NCBI RefSeq assembly: GCF_000744095.1
Contig: NZ_JQLI01000001.1
Coordinates: 1,798,001-1,862,000 of the forward strand
DNA length: 64,000 bases
From: Cupriavidus necator A5-1
GTDB lineage: Bacteria; Pseudomonadota; Gammaproteobacteria; Burkholderiales; Burkholderiaceae
Reading direction: 5' to 3'
Every line of letters begins with the position of its first letter. Within the stretch, counting starts at the first letter, position 1. Shown one piece after another: positions 38,110 to 48,356 of this stretch. The position numbers and the translations under genes were made by a program. The notes beneath the pieces are model-generated. The model saw only the letters and a list, made by a program, of their open reading frames with translations. It did no database searches and was not told the origin of the DNA.

Positions 38110-39060
38110 TCAGGCGGCAGCGGACTCGGCAAGCATGGCGGCGGCCATGCTCTCGGCGGTGTTCAGGCCGGCGCTGGTCATGATGTCCAGGTTGCCGGCA
38201 TAGGCGGGCAGGTAGTGGGCGGCACCCTCGACTTCGAGAAAGACCGTGGTCTTCAGGCCCGCCAGGCGGCCCAGGCCCGGGATGTTCAGCGGCGCATCGG
38301 CCGGGATGGCCTCGAACTGCACCGCCTGCTTGAGCCGGTAGCCCGGCACGTAGCGCTGCACGTCCGCGGCCATGCGTTCGACCGACGCGGCGATGGCGTC
38401 CTGGTCAGCCGGCTCGCTCAGGCAGTACACGGTGTCGCGCATGATCAGCGGCGGCTCGGCCGGGTTCAGCACGATGATGGCCTTGCCGCGCCGCGCGCCG
38501 CCCACCTGCTCGATGGCGCGCGAGGTGGTTTCGGTGAATTCGTCGATATTGGCGCGCGTGCCCGGCCCGGCGCTCTTGCTGGAGATGCTGGCGACGATCT
38601 CCGCGTAGTGCACCGGCGCGACGCGCGACACCGCCGCCACCATCGGAATGGTGGCCTGGCCGCCGCAGGTGACCATGTTGACGTTGGGTGCGTCCAGGTG
38701 CGCGGCGCCGTTGACCACCGGGATGCAGTACGGGCCGATCGCCGCCGGGGTCAGGTCGATCATGCGGATCGACGGGCGCAACCCGCGCAGGAAGGCATCG
38801 TTGTTCACGTGCGCGCCGGCGCTGGTGGCATCGAAGACCAGATCGATGTCATCGAATACCGGCAGGCGCGTGAGCCCTTGCACGCCTTCATGCGTGGTGG
38901 CGACGCCCATCCGGGCCGCGCGGGCCAGGCCGTCGGAGGTGGGGTCGATGCCGACCATCGCGCCCATCTCGACATGCCGGCCATGCCGCAGGATCTTGAT
39001 CATCAGGTCGGTGCCGATATTGCCCGAGCCGATGATGGCGGCTTTGAGCTTGCGTGTCAT
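38110..39060 (-). CDS. mhpF: Acetaldehyde dehydrogenase, acylating (MhpF)
   Basis: 316 residues. Converts acetaldehyde and CoA to acetyl-CoA with NAD. N-terminal Rossmann motif [14 protein letters not shown], catalytic cysteine in [14 protein letters not shown], and the dimer domain later. Partner of MhpE in the same operon. Confidence 0.95.
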   Translation of the reverse strand: MTRKLKAAIIGSGNIGTDLMIKILRHGRHVEMGAMVGIDPTSDGLARAARMGVATTHEGVQGLTRLPVFDDIDLVFDATSAGAHVNNDAFLRGLRPSIRMIDLTPAAIGPYCIPVVNGAAHLDAPNVNMVTCGGQATIPMVAAVSRVAPVHYAEIVASISSKSAGPGTRANIDEFTETTSRAIEQVGGARRGKAIIVLNPAEPPLIMRDTVYCLSEPADQDAIAASVERMAADVQRYVPGYRLKQAVQFEAIPADAPLNIPGLGRLAGLKTTVFLEVEGAAHYLPAYAGNLDIMTSAGLNTAESMAAAMLAESAAA

Positions 39061-39080
39061 GGGGATTCTCCTTGTACGGG

Positions 39081-40091
39081 TTATTCGACGCTGGCGCCGC
39101 TGGCCTTGACCAGCGGAGTCCAGCGCGTGCTTTCACTCGCGAGGAAGGTGCCGAACTGCTGCGGGCTCATCGGCATGGGATCGAGGCCCTGGTCGGTGAA
39201 GCGCTTTGCGAGTTCCGGCGCCTTCAGCGCCTTCAATGCTGATTCATTGAGGCGGGCGACCACGGCATCGGGCGTGCCGGTGCGCACCACCATGCCGAAC
39301 CAGACGCCCGCGTCCAGCCCCGGCACCCCCAGTTCAGCCAGCGTGCGCACATCGGGCAGGCTCGGCGAGCGCTTGCTGGCGGCGATCGCCAGCGGCTTGA
39401 CCTTGCCGCCCTTGATCAGCGGCGAGGTGGTGATCACCGGGTCGAACATCATGTCGACCTGGCCCGCCATCACATCCTGCAGCGCTGGCGCCGAGCCCTT
39501 GTAGGCGACATGGGTGAACTTGCCACCGCTCTTGTCGGCGAACAGCCCGCCGAGCAGGTGGCCGATCGAGCCGATGCCCTGCGAGGCATAGTTGACGCCG
39601 TTCTCGCGCGACCTTGACATTGCCACCAGTTCCTTGACCGAGCCGACCGGGCTGCCCTGCGGCACCACCAGCACCAGCGGTGAGGCGGCCAGCGCCGTCA
39701 CCGGCTTGAAGTCCTTGAGCGGGTCATACGAGAAATTTCGGTACAGCCCCGGGTTGATTGCGAACATCTCGGTGGCCGCGACGAATACCGTGTGGCCGTC
39801 GGGCTCGGCGCGTTTGACCGCAAGCGCGGCGATCTGCCCGCCGCCGCCGGGACGGTTTTCGACGATCACTGGCTTGCGAAGGTCGGATTGCATCTGCTGC
39901 GCGACCTGGCGCGCGATCATGTCGGTGATGCCGCCCGCGGGGAACGGCACGACGATGGTGACGGGGCGGGTGGGAAACGCCGGCGATTGCGCCGAGGCCG
40001 GCGCGGCGAGGGCGCTCCCGGTGCCGATGAGGGTGGCGGCCGCGGCGAGCGGCGCGATCAGGGATGCCAGAAGGCGATGGGGCCGTTGCAT
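39081..40091 (-). CDS. Bug/TctC-type receptor inside the mhp operon
   Basis: 336 residues with signal [23 protein letters not shown] and Bug signature [30 protein letters not shown]...[11 protein letters not shown]. It sits between mhpF and mhpD, where other mhp operons carry no receptor (E. coli has MhpT, an MFS carrier, elsewhere in the operon). It may bind 3-(3-hydroxyphenyl)propionate or another pathway acid. Confidence 0.9.
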   Translation of the reverse strand: MQRPHRLLASLIAPLAAAATLIGTGSALAAPASAQSPAFPTRPVTIVVPFPAGGITDMIARQVAQQMQSDLRKPVIVENRPGGGGQIAALAVKRAEPDGHTVFVAATEMFAINPGLYRNFSYDPLKDFKPVTALAASPLVLVVPQGSPVGSVKELVAMSRSRENGVNYASQGIGSIGHLLGGLFADKSGGKFTHVAYKGSAPALQDVMAGQVDMMFDPVITTSPLIKGGKVKPLAIAASKRSPSLPDVRTLAELGVPGLDAGVWFGMVVRTGTPDAVVARLNESALKALKAPELAKRFTDQGLDPMPMSPQQFGTFLASESTRWTPLVKASGASVE

Positions 40092-40145
40092 GGTTTGTCT
40101 CCGTTTGCTCTGTCGTTATGTTCTGAAATCGTTCGGGCCGCCGCG

Positions 40146-40937
40146 TCAGTCGCTGGCGAACCTCGCGCGCACGGTGCCGACACCGGAGATGCGCGCCTCA
40201 TAGGTCTGGCCGGGCTGCACGGTCACCATCGGGCCGAGCGCGCCGGTCAGCACGAGGTCGCCCGCGCGCAGCGGCTCGCGCAGGCTGGCGAGCTTGCGTG
40301 CCAGCCACACTGCCGCGTTGAGCGGATGGCCCAGGCAGGCAGCGCCGTTGCCGTGTGAGACACGCTCGTCGCCGCGGGTCATTGCCATCTCTACGGTCTT
40401 CAGGTCGAGGCTGGCCAGCGGCACCGGCACCGCGCCCAGCACCACCAGGCCGCTGGAGGCGTTGTCGGCCACGGTGTCGACATACGAGATGTCCCAGTTG
40501 GCGATGCGGCTGCCCACCACCTCGATCGCAGGCAGCACGTAGTCCACGGCGTTGAGCACGTCGAGCACGGTGGCGTCGGCTGCGTCGATATCGCGCCGCA
40601 GCACCAGCGCGACTTCCGCCTCGACCTTGGGCTGCAGCGTGCGCGCCATCGGGATGGGTTCGTCGTCGCCGTAGACCATGTCGGCGAACAGCGTGCCGAA
40701 GTCGGGCTGGTCCACGCCGAGCTGGCGTTGCACGGCGGGCGAGGTCAGACCGATCTTGCGGCCGATCACGCGCCGGCCTGCGGCCTGCCAAACCGCGACA
40801 TTGGCGCGCTGCACGGCATAGGCGGTGGTGGCGTCGCCGGCGGCAATCTCGCCGCGCAGCGGGGGTACGGGCTCACGCGAGCGTTCGACTTCGCGCAGGC
40901 GAGCGGCCAGGGCGAGGATGGTTTCCTGGTCAGGCAT
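40146..40937 (-). CDS. mhpD: 2-hydroxypenta-2,4-dienoate hydratase (MhpD)
   Basis: 263 residues of the MhpD/fumarylacetoacetase-like hydratase family: [29 protein letters not shown] and [19 protein letters not shown] with metal ligands. Hydrates the dienoate to 4-hydroxy-2-oxovalerate, the substrate of MhpE. Confidence 0.92.
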   Translation of the reverse strand: MPDQETILALAARLREVERSREPVPPLRGEIAAGDATTAYAVQRANVAVWQAAGRRVIGRKIGLTSPAVQRQLGVDQPDFGTLFADMVYGDDEPIPMARTLQPKVEAEVALVLRRDIDAADATVLDVLNAVDYVLPAIEVVGSRIANWDISYVDTVADNASSGLVVLGAVPVPLASLDLKTVEMAMTRGDERVSHGNGAACLGHPLNAAVWLARKLASLREPLRAGDLVLTGALGPMVTVQPGQTYEARISGVGTVRARFASD

Positions 40938-40974
40938 GGTGATTCCTTGTCGGTGTAGTCGTTTGATGTCGCGC

Positions 40975-41916
40975 TCAGGCGACGGGGTCGGCCTGCATCA
41001 CTGCGAAGCCGGCGATCCATTCCAGGATCGGCCGGTAATACTCGAGTTGTGCGCGGTACGGCCCGCTGGCCGCCAGCGCGGCAAAGGCGGCGATCCACGT
41101 GCGTACCTCGTGCGCGGACTTGCCGGCGTCGCGCGTGATGGCGTCGTTAGTCATGCCGTCCACGCGCAGCAGTTCGCCGCTGGCCAGCATGGACAGGAAG
41201 TCGCGGTCCCAATCGGGGCTCAGCGGATGCAGGTGGCTGTCGCCGGCGGCGAAGGCGCGCGCGGCGGCCACGGTGCGCGCCTGTCGCGCCTCGCGCGAAG
41301 CCGGTGGAGGATTGCGGCCGGCGATCAGCCGTTCCGCCACTTCCTCGCTGGCGCCGTCGATCTCTGGCACCGGCGGCTCGTGCGAGATGCCGCCGGAACC
41401 GACCACCAGCACGCGGCGGTCCAGCCGCGACAGGTAGCGGCCGATCGCATCGCCGAGCAGCCGCGCGCGCCGGCAGCTCGCCATGGGCGGCGCCACCGAG
41501 TTGATAAAGACCGGGATCACGGGATAGCGGTCCAGCGCGCCGGTCAGCACTTCCAGCGCCTGCGCGCAGCCGTGGTCGACCTGCATGCGGTAGGACACCG
41601 ACACGTCCAGGTCCTGCGCCATCACTGCCTCGGCCATGCCGAGCGCGAGTTCGCGCGGCACGTCGAGCGGGCCGGCCAGGCTGTTGAAGTCGCCGATGGC
41701 GCTGGCCGCGATGCCGATGCAGAAGGGCGGCATCACTTCATAGAAGAAGCCGTTGTAGTGGTCGGGGGCGAACACCACCACCAGCTCGGGATCGAACGCT
41801 TCCACGCGGGCACGTGCGGCGGCGTGGACCCGTTCGACCTCGGCCACGATCTCGGGCGCGGGGTCGTAGTAGCCATGCAGCGGCGTGTGTGACAGGCATT
41901 CCAGGTGCATCGGCAT
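40975..41916 (-). CDS. mhpB: 2,3-dihydroxyphenylpropionate 1,2-dioxygenase (MhpB)
   Basis: 313 residues, class III extradiol ring-cleavage dioxygenase. Opens [19 protein letters not shown] and has [22 protein letters not shown], with the iron histidines; [14 protein letters not shown] later. The true start is the ATG at 41916: its 5' end follows the MhpA stop by 1 bp (TGACATG), which suggests coupled translation. Cleaves dihydroxyphenylpropionate at the meta position. Confidence 0.94.
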   Translation of the reverse strand: MPMHLECLSHTPLHGYYDPAPEIVAEVERVHAAARARVEAFDPELVVVFAPDHYNGFFYEVMPPFCIGIAASAIGDFNSLAGPLDVPRELALGMAEAVMAQDLDVSVSYRMQVDHGCAQALEVLTGALDRYPVIPVFINSVAPPMASCRRARLLGDAIGRYLSRLDRRVLVVGSGGISHEPPVPEIDGASEEVAERLIAGRNPPPASREARQARTVAAARAFAAGDSHLHPLSPDWDRDFLSMLASGELLRVDGMTNDAITRDAGKSAHEVRTWIAAFAALAASGPYRAQLEYYRPILEWIAGFAVMQADPVA

Positions 41917-41917
41917 G

Positions 41918-43783
41918 TCAGGCTCCCGCGGCAAGCTGTTGGACGGAGGCGGCGCGCGTGTCCCGTGCCGCGCTGGTGCGGGCGGCTGCGCGGGTGTCGG
42001 CGTCATTCGCGGCCGGGCAGCGCAGCGCCAGCTTTTGCGCCAGTGCCAGCACGGCGTCCGAGACCTGCTGCGGCGAACACATGCCCGCGACAAAGCGGTC
42101 GGGCCGCAGCAGCACCACCGAGTGGGGCTGGCTGCCAAACCAGTCCTTGAGCCGTCCATGCACGTCGCCCACCGCGATCACGCCGTCCGGCACGTCGTCG
42201 CGATAGTCCAGCTGCGGATCCGGCTTGGCGATCACGAATACGCCGCCCAGCTGGCGCCATGCGGCGCGTGCCTGCGCCGACAGCCCGAAGGTCGGATCGG
42301 TGCCCCAGCCCAGGATGGCAAAGCGGTTGCCGATCACATCGTCCAGGCGTTCCACGGTATTGGCTTCGGTGCGCACCATCGGCTGGATAAGCATCCGTCC
42401 CACCGGCGAGTTGCCGGCCGGGTCGCGGCCATGGACCAGCCGACCCACCAGCGATTCGCGCTTCTCGCTCATCAGGCCGAACAGGCGGCCCACGGCGGAG
42501 TGGCCGGAGCGCTCCAGCCAGCGTGCCAGCAGGCCTGCGCGGCGCCGCGCTTCGGGCAGCAGCACCACGCCTTGCTCATAGCGCGGCATGGGTTTGAAGC
42601 GCATCTCTACAAAGTACCGCTTCACCGAGGGGAAAGCGTTCAGCACCTTGGTCAACCCGTCGCGCATTGCCGCGCCCGCGCGGCTGGACGGCGCGAAGAT
42701 ATCGCCCGCCACCTCTGACAGGTGGATCATCGCGCGGGCATGGGCGCGGCGCTCTGCCGTGTAGGTGTCGAGCAGTGCCTCGCCCGCCTGGCCCTTGACC
42801 ACCATGGCCAGCTTCCAGCCGAGGTTGGCGGCGTCGCGGATGCCGCTGTTGTAGCCCTGGCCCTGCCACACCGGCATGATGTGGGCAGCGTCGCCGGCCA
42901 GCAGCACGCGGCCGGCACGGAAGTCGCTGGCGAGGCGTGCGTTGTGCGTATAGACGCGCTTGCGGATGTAGTCGACCTGCTCCGGCTCGGCCACGACTTT
43001 GCGCATCAGCGCGGCCATGTTCTCGGGCCGGGACAGTTCTTCCTCGGTCTCGCCCGGCATCACCATGAACTCGAAGCGGCGGATGCCATGCGGCAGCGCC
43101 GCCGACACATAAGGCCGTTCCGGGTCGCAATGCATGTAGATATGCGGCGTGCCGATCGGGTCGTTGCGCACGTCCACCACGATCCACTGGTTGGGCTTGG
43201 TGCGGCCTTCGAAGGGCAGGTCGAGGCAGCGGCGCACGAAGCTGTTGCCGCCGTCCGCGCCCACCATGTACGCGGCGCGAATCCGCACCGGGCGGCCCGC
43301 TTCGTCGGCGGCATCGACTTGCACGCCATGATCGTCCTGCGTGAACGACGCCACACTATGGCCGAGCAGCGTGCGCACATGTGCGAAACGCTGCAGGCCG
43401 TCGAACAGGATGCGGTCCGCCAGCGGCTGGATAAAGGCATTGCGGCGCGTCCAGCCGAACTCGTCGGTGCGGGGCTCGATCGAGGCAAAGCAGCGGCCGC
43501 CCGGCGTGACGAAGCGCATCCAGTGGTTCGGCGTGGTGTGCGGCAGCAGCGCCTGCGCCAGGCCCACCGACTGGAACACCCGCAGCGCCTCGTCGTCCAG
43601 GCCGATGGCGCGCGGATAGTCGATGATCTGCGGCAGTTTCTCCACCAGCACCACGCGCACGCCTTGCAGGCCCAGGATATTGGCGAGCATCAGGCCGACC
43701 GGCCCGGCGCCGATGATGGCGACGTCGCAATCGACAATTTCAGGACGAGCGTCACCGCCCGCCATTGCCATGGCGTGGGTCAT
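41918..43783 (-). CDS. mhpA: 3-(3-hydroxyphenyl)propionate hydroxylase (MhpA)
   Basis: 621 residues. FAD-dependent aromatic monooxygenase: dinucleotide motif [40 protein letters not shown] (DG motif) and [34 protein letters not shown] (FAD/NADH GD motif). Makes 2,3-dihydroxyphenylpropionate from the 3-hydroxy substrate. ATG at 43783 preceded by GGAGACAGAC. Confidence 0.94.
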   Translation of the reverse strand: MTHAMAMAGGDARPEIVDCDVAIIGAGPVGLMLANILGLQGVRVVLVEKLPQIIDYPRAIGLDDEALRVFQSVGLAQALLPHTTPNHWMRFVTPGGRCFASIEPRTDEFGWTRRNAFIQPLADRILFDGLQRFAHVRTLLGHSVASFTQDDHGVQVDAADEAGRPVRIRAAYMVGADGGNSFVRRCLDLPFEGRTKPNQWIVVDVRNDPIGTPHIYMHCDPERPYVSAALPHGIRRFEFMVMPGETEEELSRPENMAALMRKVVAEPEQVDYIRKRVYTHNARLASDFRAGRVLLAGDAAHIMPVWQGQGYNSGIRDAANLGWKLAMVVKGQAGEALLDTYTAERRAHARAMIHLSEVAGDIFAPSSRAGAAMRDGLTKVLNAFPSVKRYFVEMRFKPMPRYEQGVVLLPEARRRAGLLARWLERSGHSAVGRLFGLMSEKRESLVGRLVHGRDPAGNSPVGRMLIQPMVRTEANTVERLDDVIGNRFAILGWGTDPTFGLSAQARAAWRQLGGVFVIAKPDPQLDYRDDVPDGVIAVGDVHGRLKDWFGSQPHSVVLLRPDRFVAGMCSPQQVSDAVLALAQKLALRCPAANDADTRAAARTSAARDTRAASVQQLAAGA

Positions 43784-43836
43784 GTCTGTCTCCGTTGAGT
43801 GTTATATGTTCCGGTCTTCTTTCGCGGCGCGGCGGC

Positions 43837-44778
43837 TCAGACCGTCGTCGCCTCGGGCACCGGCTTGCCGAGCAGGAAGTTCAGGTGGATCCGGTTGAAG
43901 GTGTCGGCGTCCTCGAACTGCGGCCAGTGGCCGCAACCGTCCATCACCGTGAACAGCGCGCCGGGGATCAAGGTGGCGATGCGGCGGCCTTCGGACACAT
44001 CCGCGGTGGGATCGTCGGAAGTCCACAGCACCAGCGTCGGTGCCTGGATGCGGCCATAGTCGGCCGAGCGCAGGATATTGCGCTGGCGCGTCTCCATGTC
44101 CTGCAGCACCATGTTGTCGTGCTGCGCCTCGACCATGCCGGGCTGCGCGTAGATGGCCTGGCGCGTGGCGACCAGGTCGTCGAATACCTTGGCCTTGTCG
44201 GCCATCAGCCATTCGACGCGGGCCTTGATGAAGTCCCAGCCCGGGTCTTCGACCGCGCGCATCGACAGCGTCTTGAGGCGCTCCATCACCACCGGATCGG
44301 CCTGTGAGCCGCCGGCGGTGTTCAGCACCAGGCGCTCCACGCGTTCGGGGTGGTCAATGGCCAGGCGCGATGCCACCCAGCCGCCCAGCGACTCGCCGCT
44401 GAACGAGGCGCGTTCGATGCCTAGCGCATCCAGCACGCGGATCACATGGTCGACATAGGCCGAAACCTCGCGCGGGCCGGCGGGCTTGTCGGTCCAGCCG
44501 TGGCCGATCATGTCGATGGCCCAGACGTCGAAGTGTTCGGCGTGCGCCTTCAAATTGCGCACATAGGCTTCGGCGTGGCCGCCGACGCCGTGCAGCAGGA
44601 TCAGCGCCGGCTTGCCACGTTCGCCGGCATGCAGGTAGCGGGTGCTGATGCCGCGGGCATCGAGCCAGCCCTGGGTGAAGGTGACGCCGCGCAGCTCGGC
44701 CCAGATGCTCTGGAACGGTTGCGCTGCGGCGGGCGATTGGGAAGTGGCGGCGAGGGCGGGGGCGGCTTGCGTCGACAT
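43837..44778 (-). CDS. mhpC: 2-hydroxy-6-oxonona-2,4-dienedioate hydrolase (MhpC)
   Basis: 313 residues. Alpha/beta-hydrolase cutting the meta-cleavage product into succinate and 2-hydroxypentadienoate. Catalytic serine in FSGESLGGWVAS and histidine in GCGHWPQFED. Start at 44778 (STQAAPALAATSQ) chosen because upstream in-frame sequence is promoter and lacks coding character. First gene of the mhp operon, opposite mhpR. Confidence 0.93.
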   Translation of the reverse strand: MSTQAAPALAATSQSPAAAQPFQSIWAELRGVTFTQGWLDARGISTRYLHAGERGKPALILLHGVGGHAEAYVRNLKAHAEHFDVWAIDMIGHGWTDKPAGPREVSAYVDHVIRVLDALGIERASFSGESLGGWVASRLAIDHPERVERLVLNTAGGSQADPVVMERLKTLSMRAVEDPGWDFIKARVEWLMADKAKVFDDLVATRQAIYAQPGMVEAQHDNMVLQDMETRQRNILRSADYGRIQAPTLVLWTSDDPTADVSEGRRIATLIPGALFTVMDGCGHWPQFEDADTFNRIHLNFLLGKPVPEATTV

Positions 44779-44856
44779 GCTGGTCTCCAGGGGTCTTGGA
44801 ATGAGGACTTGCTTGGACGGAAGTCTAGAGACCGCGTTGTCACCGGCAAAAAAAAT

Positions 44857-44880
44857 GTGCAAACTGTGCAAGGAGTGCAC
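44857..44880. promoter_or_regulatory. Three-fold GTGCA element between mhpC and mhpR
   Basis: GTGCA starts at 44857, 44866 and 44875, exactly 9 bp apart, in ATGTGCAAACTGTGCAAGG plus GAGTGCAC, with a complete inverted half at the right end. It lies 25-48 bp upstream of mhpR. Likely MhpR binding region controlling both directions. Confidence 0.55.
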
Positions 44881-44904
44881 AACGGTGATTTAAAAGGACT
44901 TTTT

Positions 44905-45735
44905 ATGGCCCTGGACCGGGATGCCGTCTACGCCAACGTCAGGGGGCTGACACGCGGCCTGGACGTGCTGCGCGCGCTGAACCGCATGGAGAGCGGTCGC
45001 GCCACCGCCCAGCAACTGGCGGTGGAGACGGGCCTGCACCGCACCACCGTCAGGCGTTTGCTGGAGACGCTGTTGGCCGAGGGGTTCGTGCGCCGCAGCG
45101 AGTCAGACGACACCTTCCGGCTGACGCTGCAGGTGCGCGCGCTCAGCGAAGGCTTTACCGACGACGAATGGATTTCGACGATCGCGGCGCCGTTGATGGG
45201 TGAGTTGCTGCAGCAGGTGGTATGGCCTTCGGACCTGACCACGCCCGACGGCGACGCGATGATTATCCGCGAGACCACGCACCGCTTCAGTCCGCTGTCC
45301 TTCCATCGCGCCATGGTCGGCCGGCGGCTGCCGATGCTGCTGACGGCCGCGGGCCGCGCCTATTTCGCGAGTTGCCCCGAGACCGAACAGGAGAACATCC
45401 TTTCGGTGCTGCGCTCCGGCGCCGGCGGTGAAGGGCAGGCCGCGCTCGCAGCCGACGCCACCTATATCCGCAACCTGGTCCGGCGGGTGCGCGAGGATGG
45501 CTTCAGCACCAACCACGGCGACTGGACCGAGCAGCGCAATATCAGCGCGGTCGCAGTGCCGCTATGCGTGGGGGTACGCGTGCTGGGCAGCCTGAACGTG
45601 GTGTACCTGTCGCGCGCGCTGAAGCCGGCCGAGGCCGAAGCCAAGTTCGTGGCACCGCTGGCGGGCGTTGCCGCCAGGATCGCCAGCACCCTGGATGCCC
45701 GCCGGCCGGCGGGCGATGCCCCCGGCGCGGGCTGA
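44905..45735 (+). CDS. mhpR: IclR-type activator MhpR
   Basis: 276 residues: N-terminal winged helix (VRGLTRGLDVLRALNRMESGRATAQQLAVETGLHRTTVRRLLETL) and IclR effector domain (VVWPSDLTTPDGDAMIIRETTHRFSPLSFHRAMVGRRLPMLLTAAGRAYFA). In E. coli, MhpR activates the mhp operon with hydroxyphenylpropionate. AAAAGGAC precedes the ATG. Divergent from mhpC, the standard arrangement. Confidence 0.92.
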   Translation: MALDRDAVYANVRGLTRGLDVLRALNRMESGRATAQQLAVETGLHRTTVRRLLETLLAEGFVRRSESDDTFRLTLQVRALSEGFTDDEWISTIAAPLMGELLQQVVWPSDLTTPDGDAMIIRETTHRFSPLSFHRAMVGRRLPMLLTAAGRAYFASCPETEQENILSVLRSGAGGEGQAALAADATYIRNLVRRVREDGFSTNHGDWTEQRNISAVAVPLCVGVRVLGSLNVVYLSRALKPAEAEAKFVAPLAGVAARIASTLDARRPAGDAPGAG

Positions 45736-45737
45736 CG

Positions 45738-46186
45738 CTACTGGTCCTGCCCCACGGCGCGCGCGGTGGCCCGCGCCAGCAGCGAGTCTTCCGGCATGGC
45801 GACCGGTTCCAGCGGGGCGAAGGCGATCCGCTGAGCGTCCTTCTGCGGTACGCCCAGCGCCCTGAGCAGCGTCGCCACGACCCACTCCGGATAGTCCTCG
45901 GCAGCGTCGCCAGCCTCCAGCCTGGCAATCGCCATCAGCGCCTGGCCGCCGATCAGGTCCATCGCCACCTCCATCGGCATCCGATGAAAGCGCCCGGAGG
46001 CAAAACCCGCCTCCAGGTGCTGCGGCACATATTCATAGATCAGGTTGTTCGGGCTCGCCAGGTGCAGCCCCGTTTGAACGACGAAGCGCGCGAATAGCGG
46101 AAACGCTCGCGCCTTGTACAGGTAGAGCCGCACGCCGGTCGCGATGCGGACCGCGGGATCCTGACCGCCTGTTCGATGGCGTTGAC
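45738..46186 (-). pseudogene. C-terminal remnant of a TetR/AcrR regulator
   Basis: The open part (about 131 residues from 46133) reads LYLYKARAFPLFARFVVQTGLHLAS, then GRFHRMPMEVAMDLIGGQALMAIARLEAGDA, which is a TetR-type ligand domain. The DNA-binding N-terminal domain is missing; at about 46150-46186 it passes, with a frameshift, straight into the 5' end of a hydrolase gene. It is a product of the rearrangement described for 46187-46853. Confidence 0.72.
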
Positions 46187-46297
46187 ATGCAGCATCAGCA
46201 ACGGCGCACCGGCACCGGCCTCGGCATAGAAGATGTTCTTGCCGCTCACGCGGACGGTATTGCTGGTCAACGGAATCTGCAGGTCAGCAAGATTCAT
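46187..46297 (-). pseudogene. Inverted 5' end of a ring-cleavage hydrolase gene
   Basis: An ATG at 46297 preceded by GAGGGAG (a real start signal) begins NLADLQIPLTSNTVRVSGKN, then IFYAEAGAGAPLLMLH, the N-terminus of a meta-cleavage product hydrolase. It stops matching after codon 37 at 46187, where TetR-like sequence begins. The rest of the same hydrolase lies on the opposite strand from about 46318. Re-inverting about 46187-46318 would put the two pieces in the right order and orientation. Confidence 0.72.
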
Positions 46298-46317
46298 CGC
46301 GCACTCCCTCGAACTGG

Positions 46318-46853
46318 TGTGCGTCTACGAGCGCAATATCGCTGCGCTGGCGCGGCATTTCCGGGTGATCGTGCCGGACATGCCGGGCTACGGCCGTTTC
46401 CTTTCCACTAAGGGATTGAGCCGCACCGATCCCTTCGGCGACTGCGCCGGCGCGATGCTGGGCCTGCTGGACTCCCTGGAGATAGACCGTGCGTGCGTGG
46501 TCGGCAACTCGCTGGGCGGCGCCTGCGCCTTGCGCCTGGCACTGGATCGCCCGCAACGCGTCGCGGGCCTGGTGCTGATGGGACCGGGCGGGATCGATAC
46601 CACGCGCGGCCTGCCGACGGCGGGGCTGAAGTGCCTGCTCGACTACTACAGTGACGCAGGCCCGAGCAAGGAGAAGCTCAGCACCTTTATTCGCCAGTAC
46701 CTGGTGTACGACGGCGCGCGGGTGCCGCAGTCAGTGATCGAAGGACGCTTCCAGGCCAGCCTGGACCCCGAGGTCGTGGCCAACCCGCCGCTGGTGCGGC
46801 CCAAAGGCCTGCCGAAATTCCGGCTGATCGACTTCACGCGCGACCCGCGCCGG
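46318..46853 (+). pseudogene. Internal part of the same hydrolase, truncated at both ends
   Basis: Reads ERNIAALARHFRVIVPDMPGYG, then the nucleophile elbow VVGNSLGGACALRLALD and GLVLMGPGGIDTTRGLPTAGLK, DPEVVANPPLVRPKG, ending at DFTRDPRR. The catalytic Asp/His half is absent; at about 46853 the sequence switches to Bug receptor coding DNA. The start codon and first 40 residues are on the other strand (46187-46297). Non-functional. Confidence 0.78.
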
Positions 46854-46859
46854 GTTCAG

Positions 46860-47761
46860 TGCCGCAGCCACTGCCAATGCTGCTGCGTATCCGGACAAGA
46901 TGGTGCGCATCGTCGTGCCCTCGATCGCGGGCAGCGCCCCCGACATCATTGCCCGGCAGGTGGCCGAGCGGCTGACGGCCGCGTGGAAGCAGCAGGTCAT
47001 CGTCGAGAACCGCCCCGGCGGCAACGGCATCGTGGCGATGAGCGCGCTGCGGCAGTCAGCGCCAGATGGCTACACGCTGGGCCTGTTCCATGCCGCCGCC
47101 GTCATCACCCCAATGATGTACAAGGAAGCGAAGTTCGACATCCAGCGCGACACGGAGGTGGCCGCCACCCTGGCCTACACGCCGATGCCGATCTCAAGGC
47201 CGGGTACCAGAGCCTTGCCGATGTGCTCAAGGCAGGCAAGGCGCGCCCGGACGACATCACGATTGGCAGCCCGACCCGCGGCTCCGTGCCGCATCTGACC
47301 GCCGAGATGATGGGCCAGTTGCAGAAGACGAAGTTTCGGCAGGTCAGCTTCAGCGGCACCACCCAGGCGATCCTGGCCGTGGTGAAGGGCGATGTGCCGG
47401 TCTATGTCGACGGTATCGCGCCGCTGGTGCCGCTGGTGCGCAGCGGCCGGCTGAAGGCGCTTGCGGTCACGTCCGACACCGCGCTGCCTGGCCTGGATGG
47501 CATTCCGCTGGCGAAGGACGTGGCGCCCGGACTGATCGCCAAGGGCTGGTTCGCGGTGTTTGCGCCCAAGGGCACGCCGGTTGCCGTGCTCGACGAGATC
47601 AACAGGGCAGTGAGCAGCAGCCTGGCGCAGCCTGCGAGCGGCTGAAGGACCTGGGCACGTATCCGATGGCGCAAGGCCGGGAGCAGAGCGCGCGCTTTGT
47701 ACAGGCGGAGAAGGTGCGCTGGGAGAAGGTTATCCAGGATGCGGGCGTGAAGCCCGAATGA
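46860..47761 (+). pseudogene. Frameshifted Bug/TctC receptor gene
   Basis: The Bug reading frame is visible in three pieces: AYPDKMVRIVVPSIAGSAPDIIARQVAERL to AATLAYTPM (frame change at about 47185), then DLKAGYQSLADVLKAGKARPDDITIGSPTRGS to RAVSSSLAQPA (frame change at about 47635), then ERLKDLGTYPMAQGREQSARF to the TGA at 47759. The signal peptide is also cut away by the junction at about 46853. Two frameshifts plus the missing start mean it is dead. Confidence 0.82.
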
Positions 47762-47892
47762 ACCTGGCTGGATTGCGCGAAGTGCAGGTCACCGGTTCGT
47801 CGGGAGGCGAGAAGCGGCAAAAGACGGGGCAGGCCAGCCGGGGCGTGGACAGGCCATGACGCCCGAGGCGGCGGGCGCCTATCTCAGACCGG

Positions 47893-48177
47893 CTAGGGCA
47901 AATGCCTGCCCGGCAGCGAGGATGCCGGTGCGCGCACGGTGCCCGGGCGCGCACCATGGCGCTCGGTGCTCCGCGTGCGTCCCTTGTCCCGCTTCGCCGT
48001 ATTGAAGGCGCGACCGTCCGACAGGCCCCGGGTCCGGTCGCCGTGCGCCGGCTCGGAAAAAGCGCCGATCCTGACTGCCTCGCCCATCCCGCCGATAACA
48101 TGCTGCGCGTGAGCGGTTCCCGAGGCGGCAGCGATCATTGCGATCGCCATCAGGGAAAGCGAGTGGATCGTTTTCAT
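47893..48177 (-). CDS. Small secreted hypothetical protein
   Basis: 94 residues. Sec signal (TIHSLSLMAIAMIAAASGTAHA) then a basic, Gly/Arg-rich mature part (HVIGGMGEAVRIGAFSEPAHGDR). Start at 48177 after CAGGAGAACG. No family recognised; tail composition (RPGTVRAPASSLPGRHLP) may mean the C-terminus is frameshifted or poorly conserved. Confidence 0.6.
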   Translation of the reverse strand: MKTIHSLSLMAIAMIAAASGTAHAQHVIGGMGEAVRIGAFSEPAHGDRTRGLSDGRAFNTAKRDKGRTRSTERHGARPGTVRAPASSLPGRHLP

Positions 48178-48290
48178 GCGTTCTCCTGCATCCGTGTCGT
48201 TGGTCGCCCGGCAGCAAGGGTTTGGCCGCGGCGTCATTTTGGTTGCGGAGGATAGTGCAAACAGATGCCGGTATATGTAATCGATTGTTA

Positions 48291-48356
48291 ATGGGCGACG
48301 GCCCGCCGCCTTGCCGCAGGCCGGGTGCGACCGGCATCAGCCGGGCCGCCGCCCAT
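48291..48356. repeat. Inverted repeat at the end of the maleylacetate reductase gene
   Basis: ATGGGCGACGGCCCG (48291-48305) and CGGGCCGCCGCCCAT (48342-48356) pair at 14 of 15 positions with a 36-nt spacer. The right arm overlaps the reductase stop region (48337), so it may form the message end. Confidence 0.4.
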
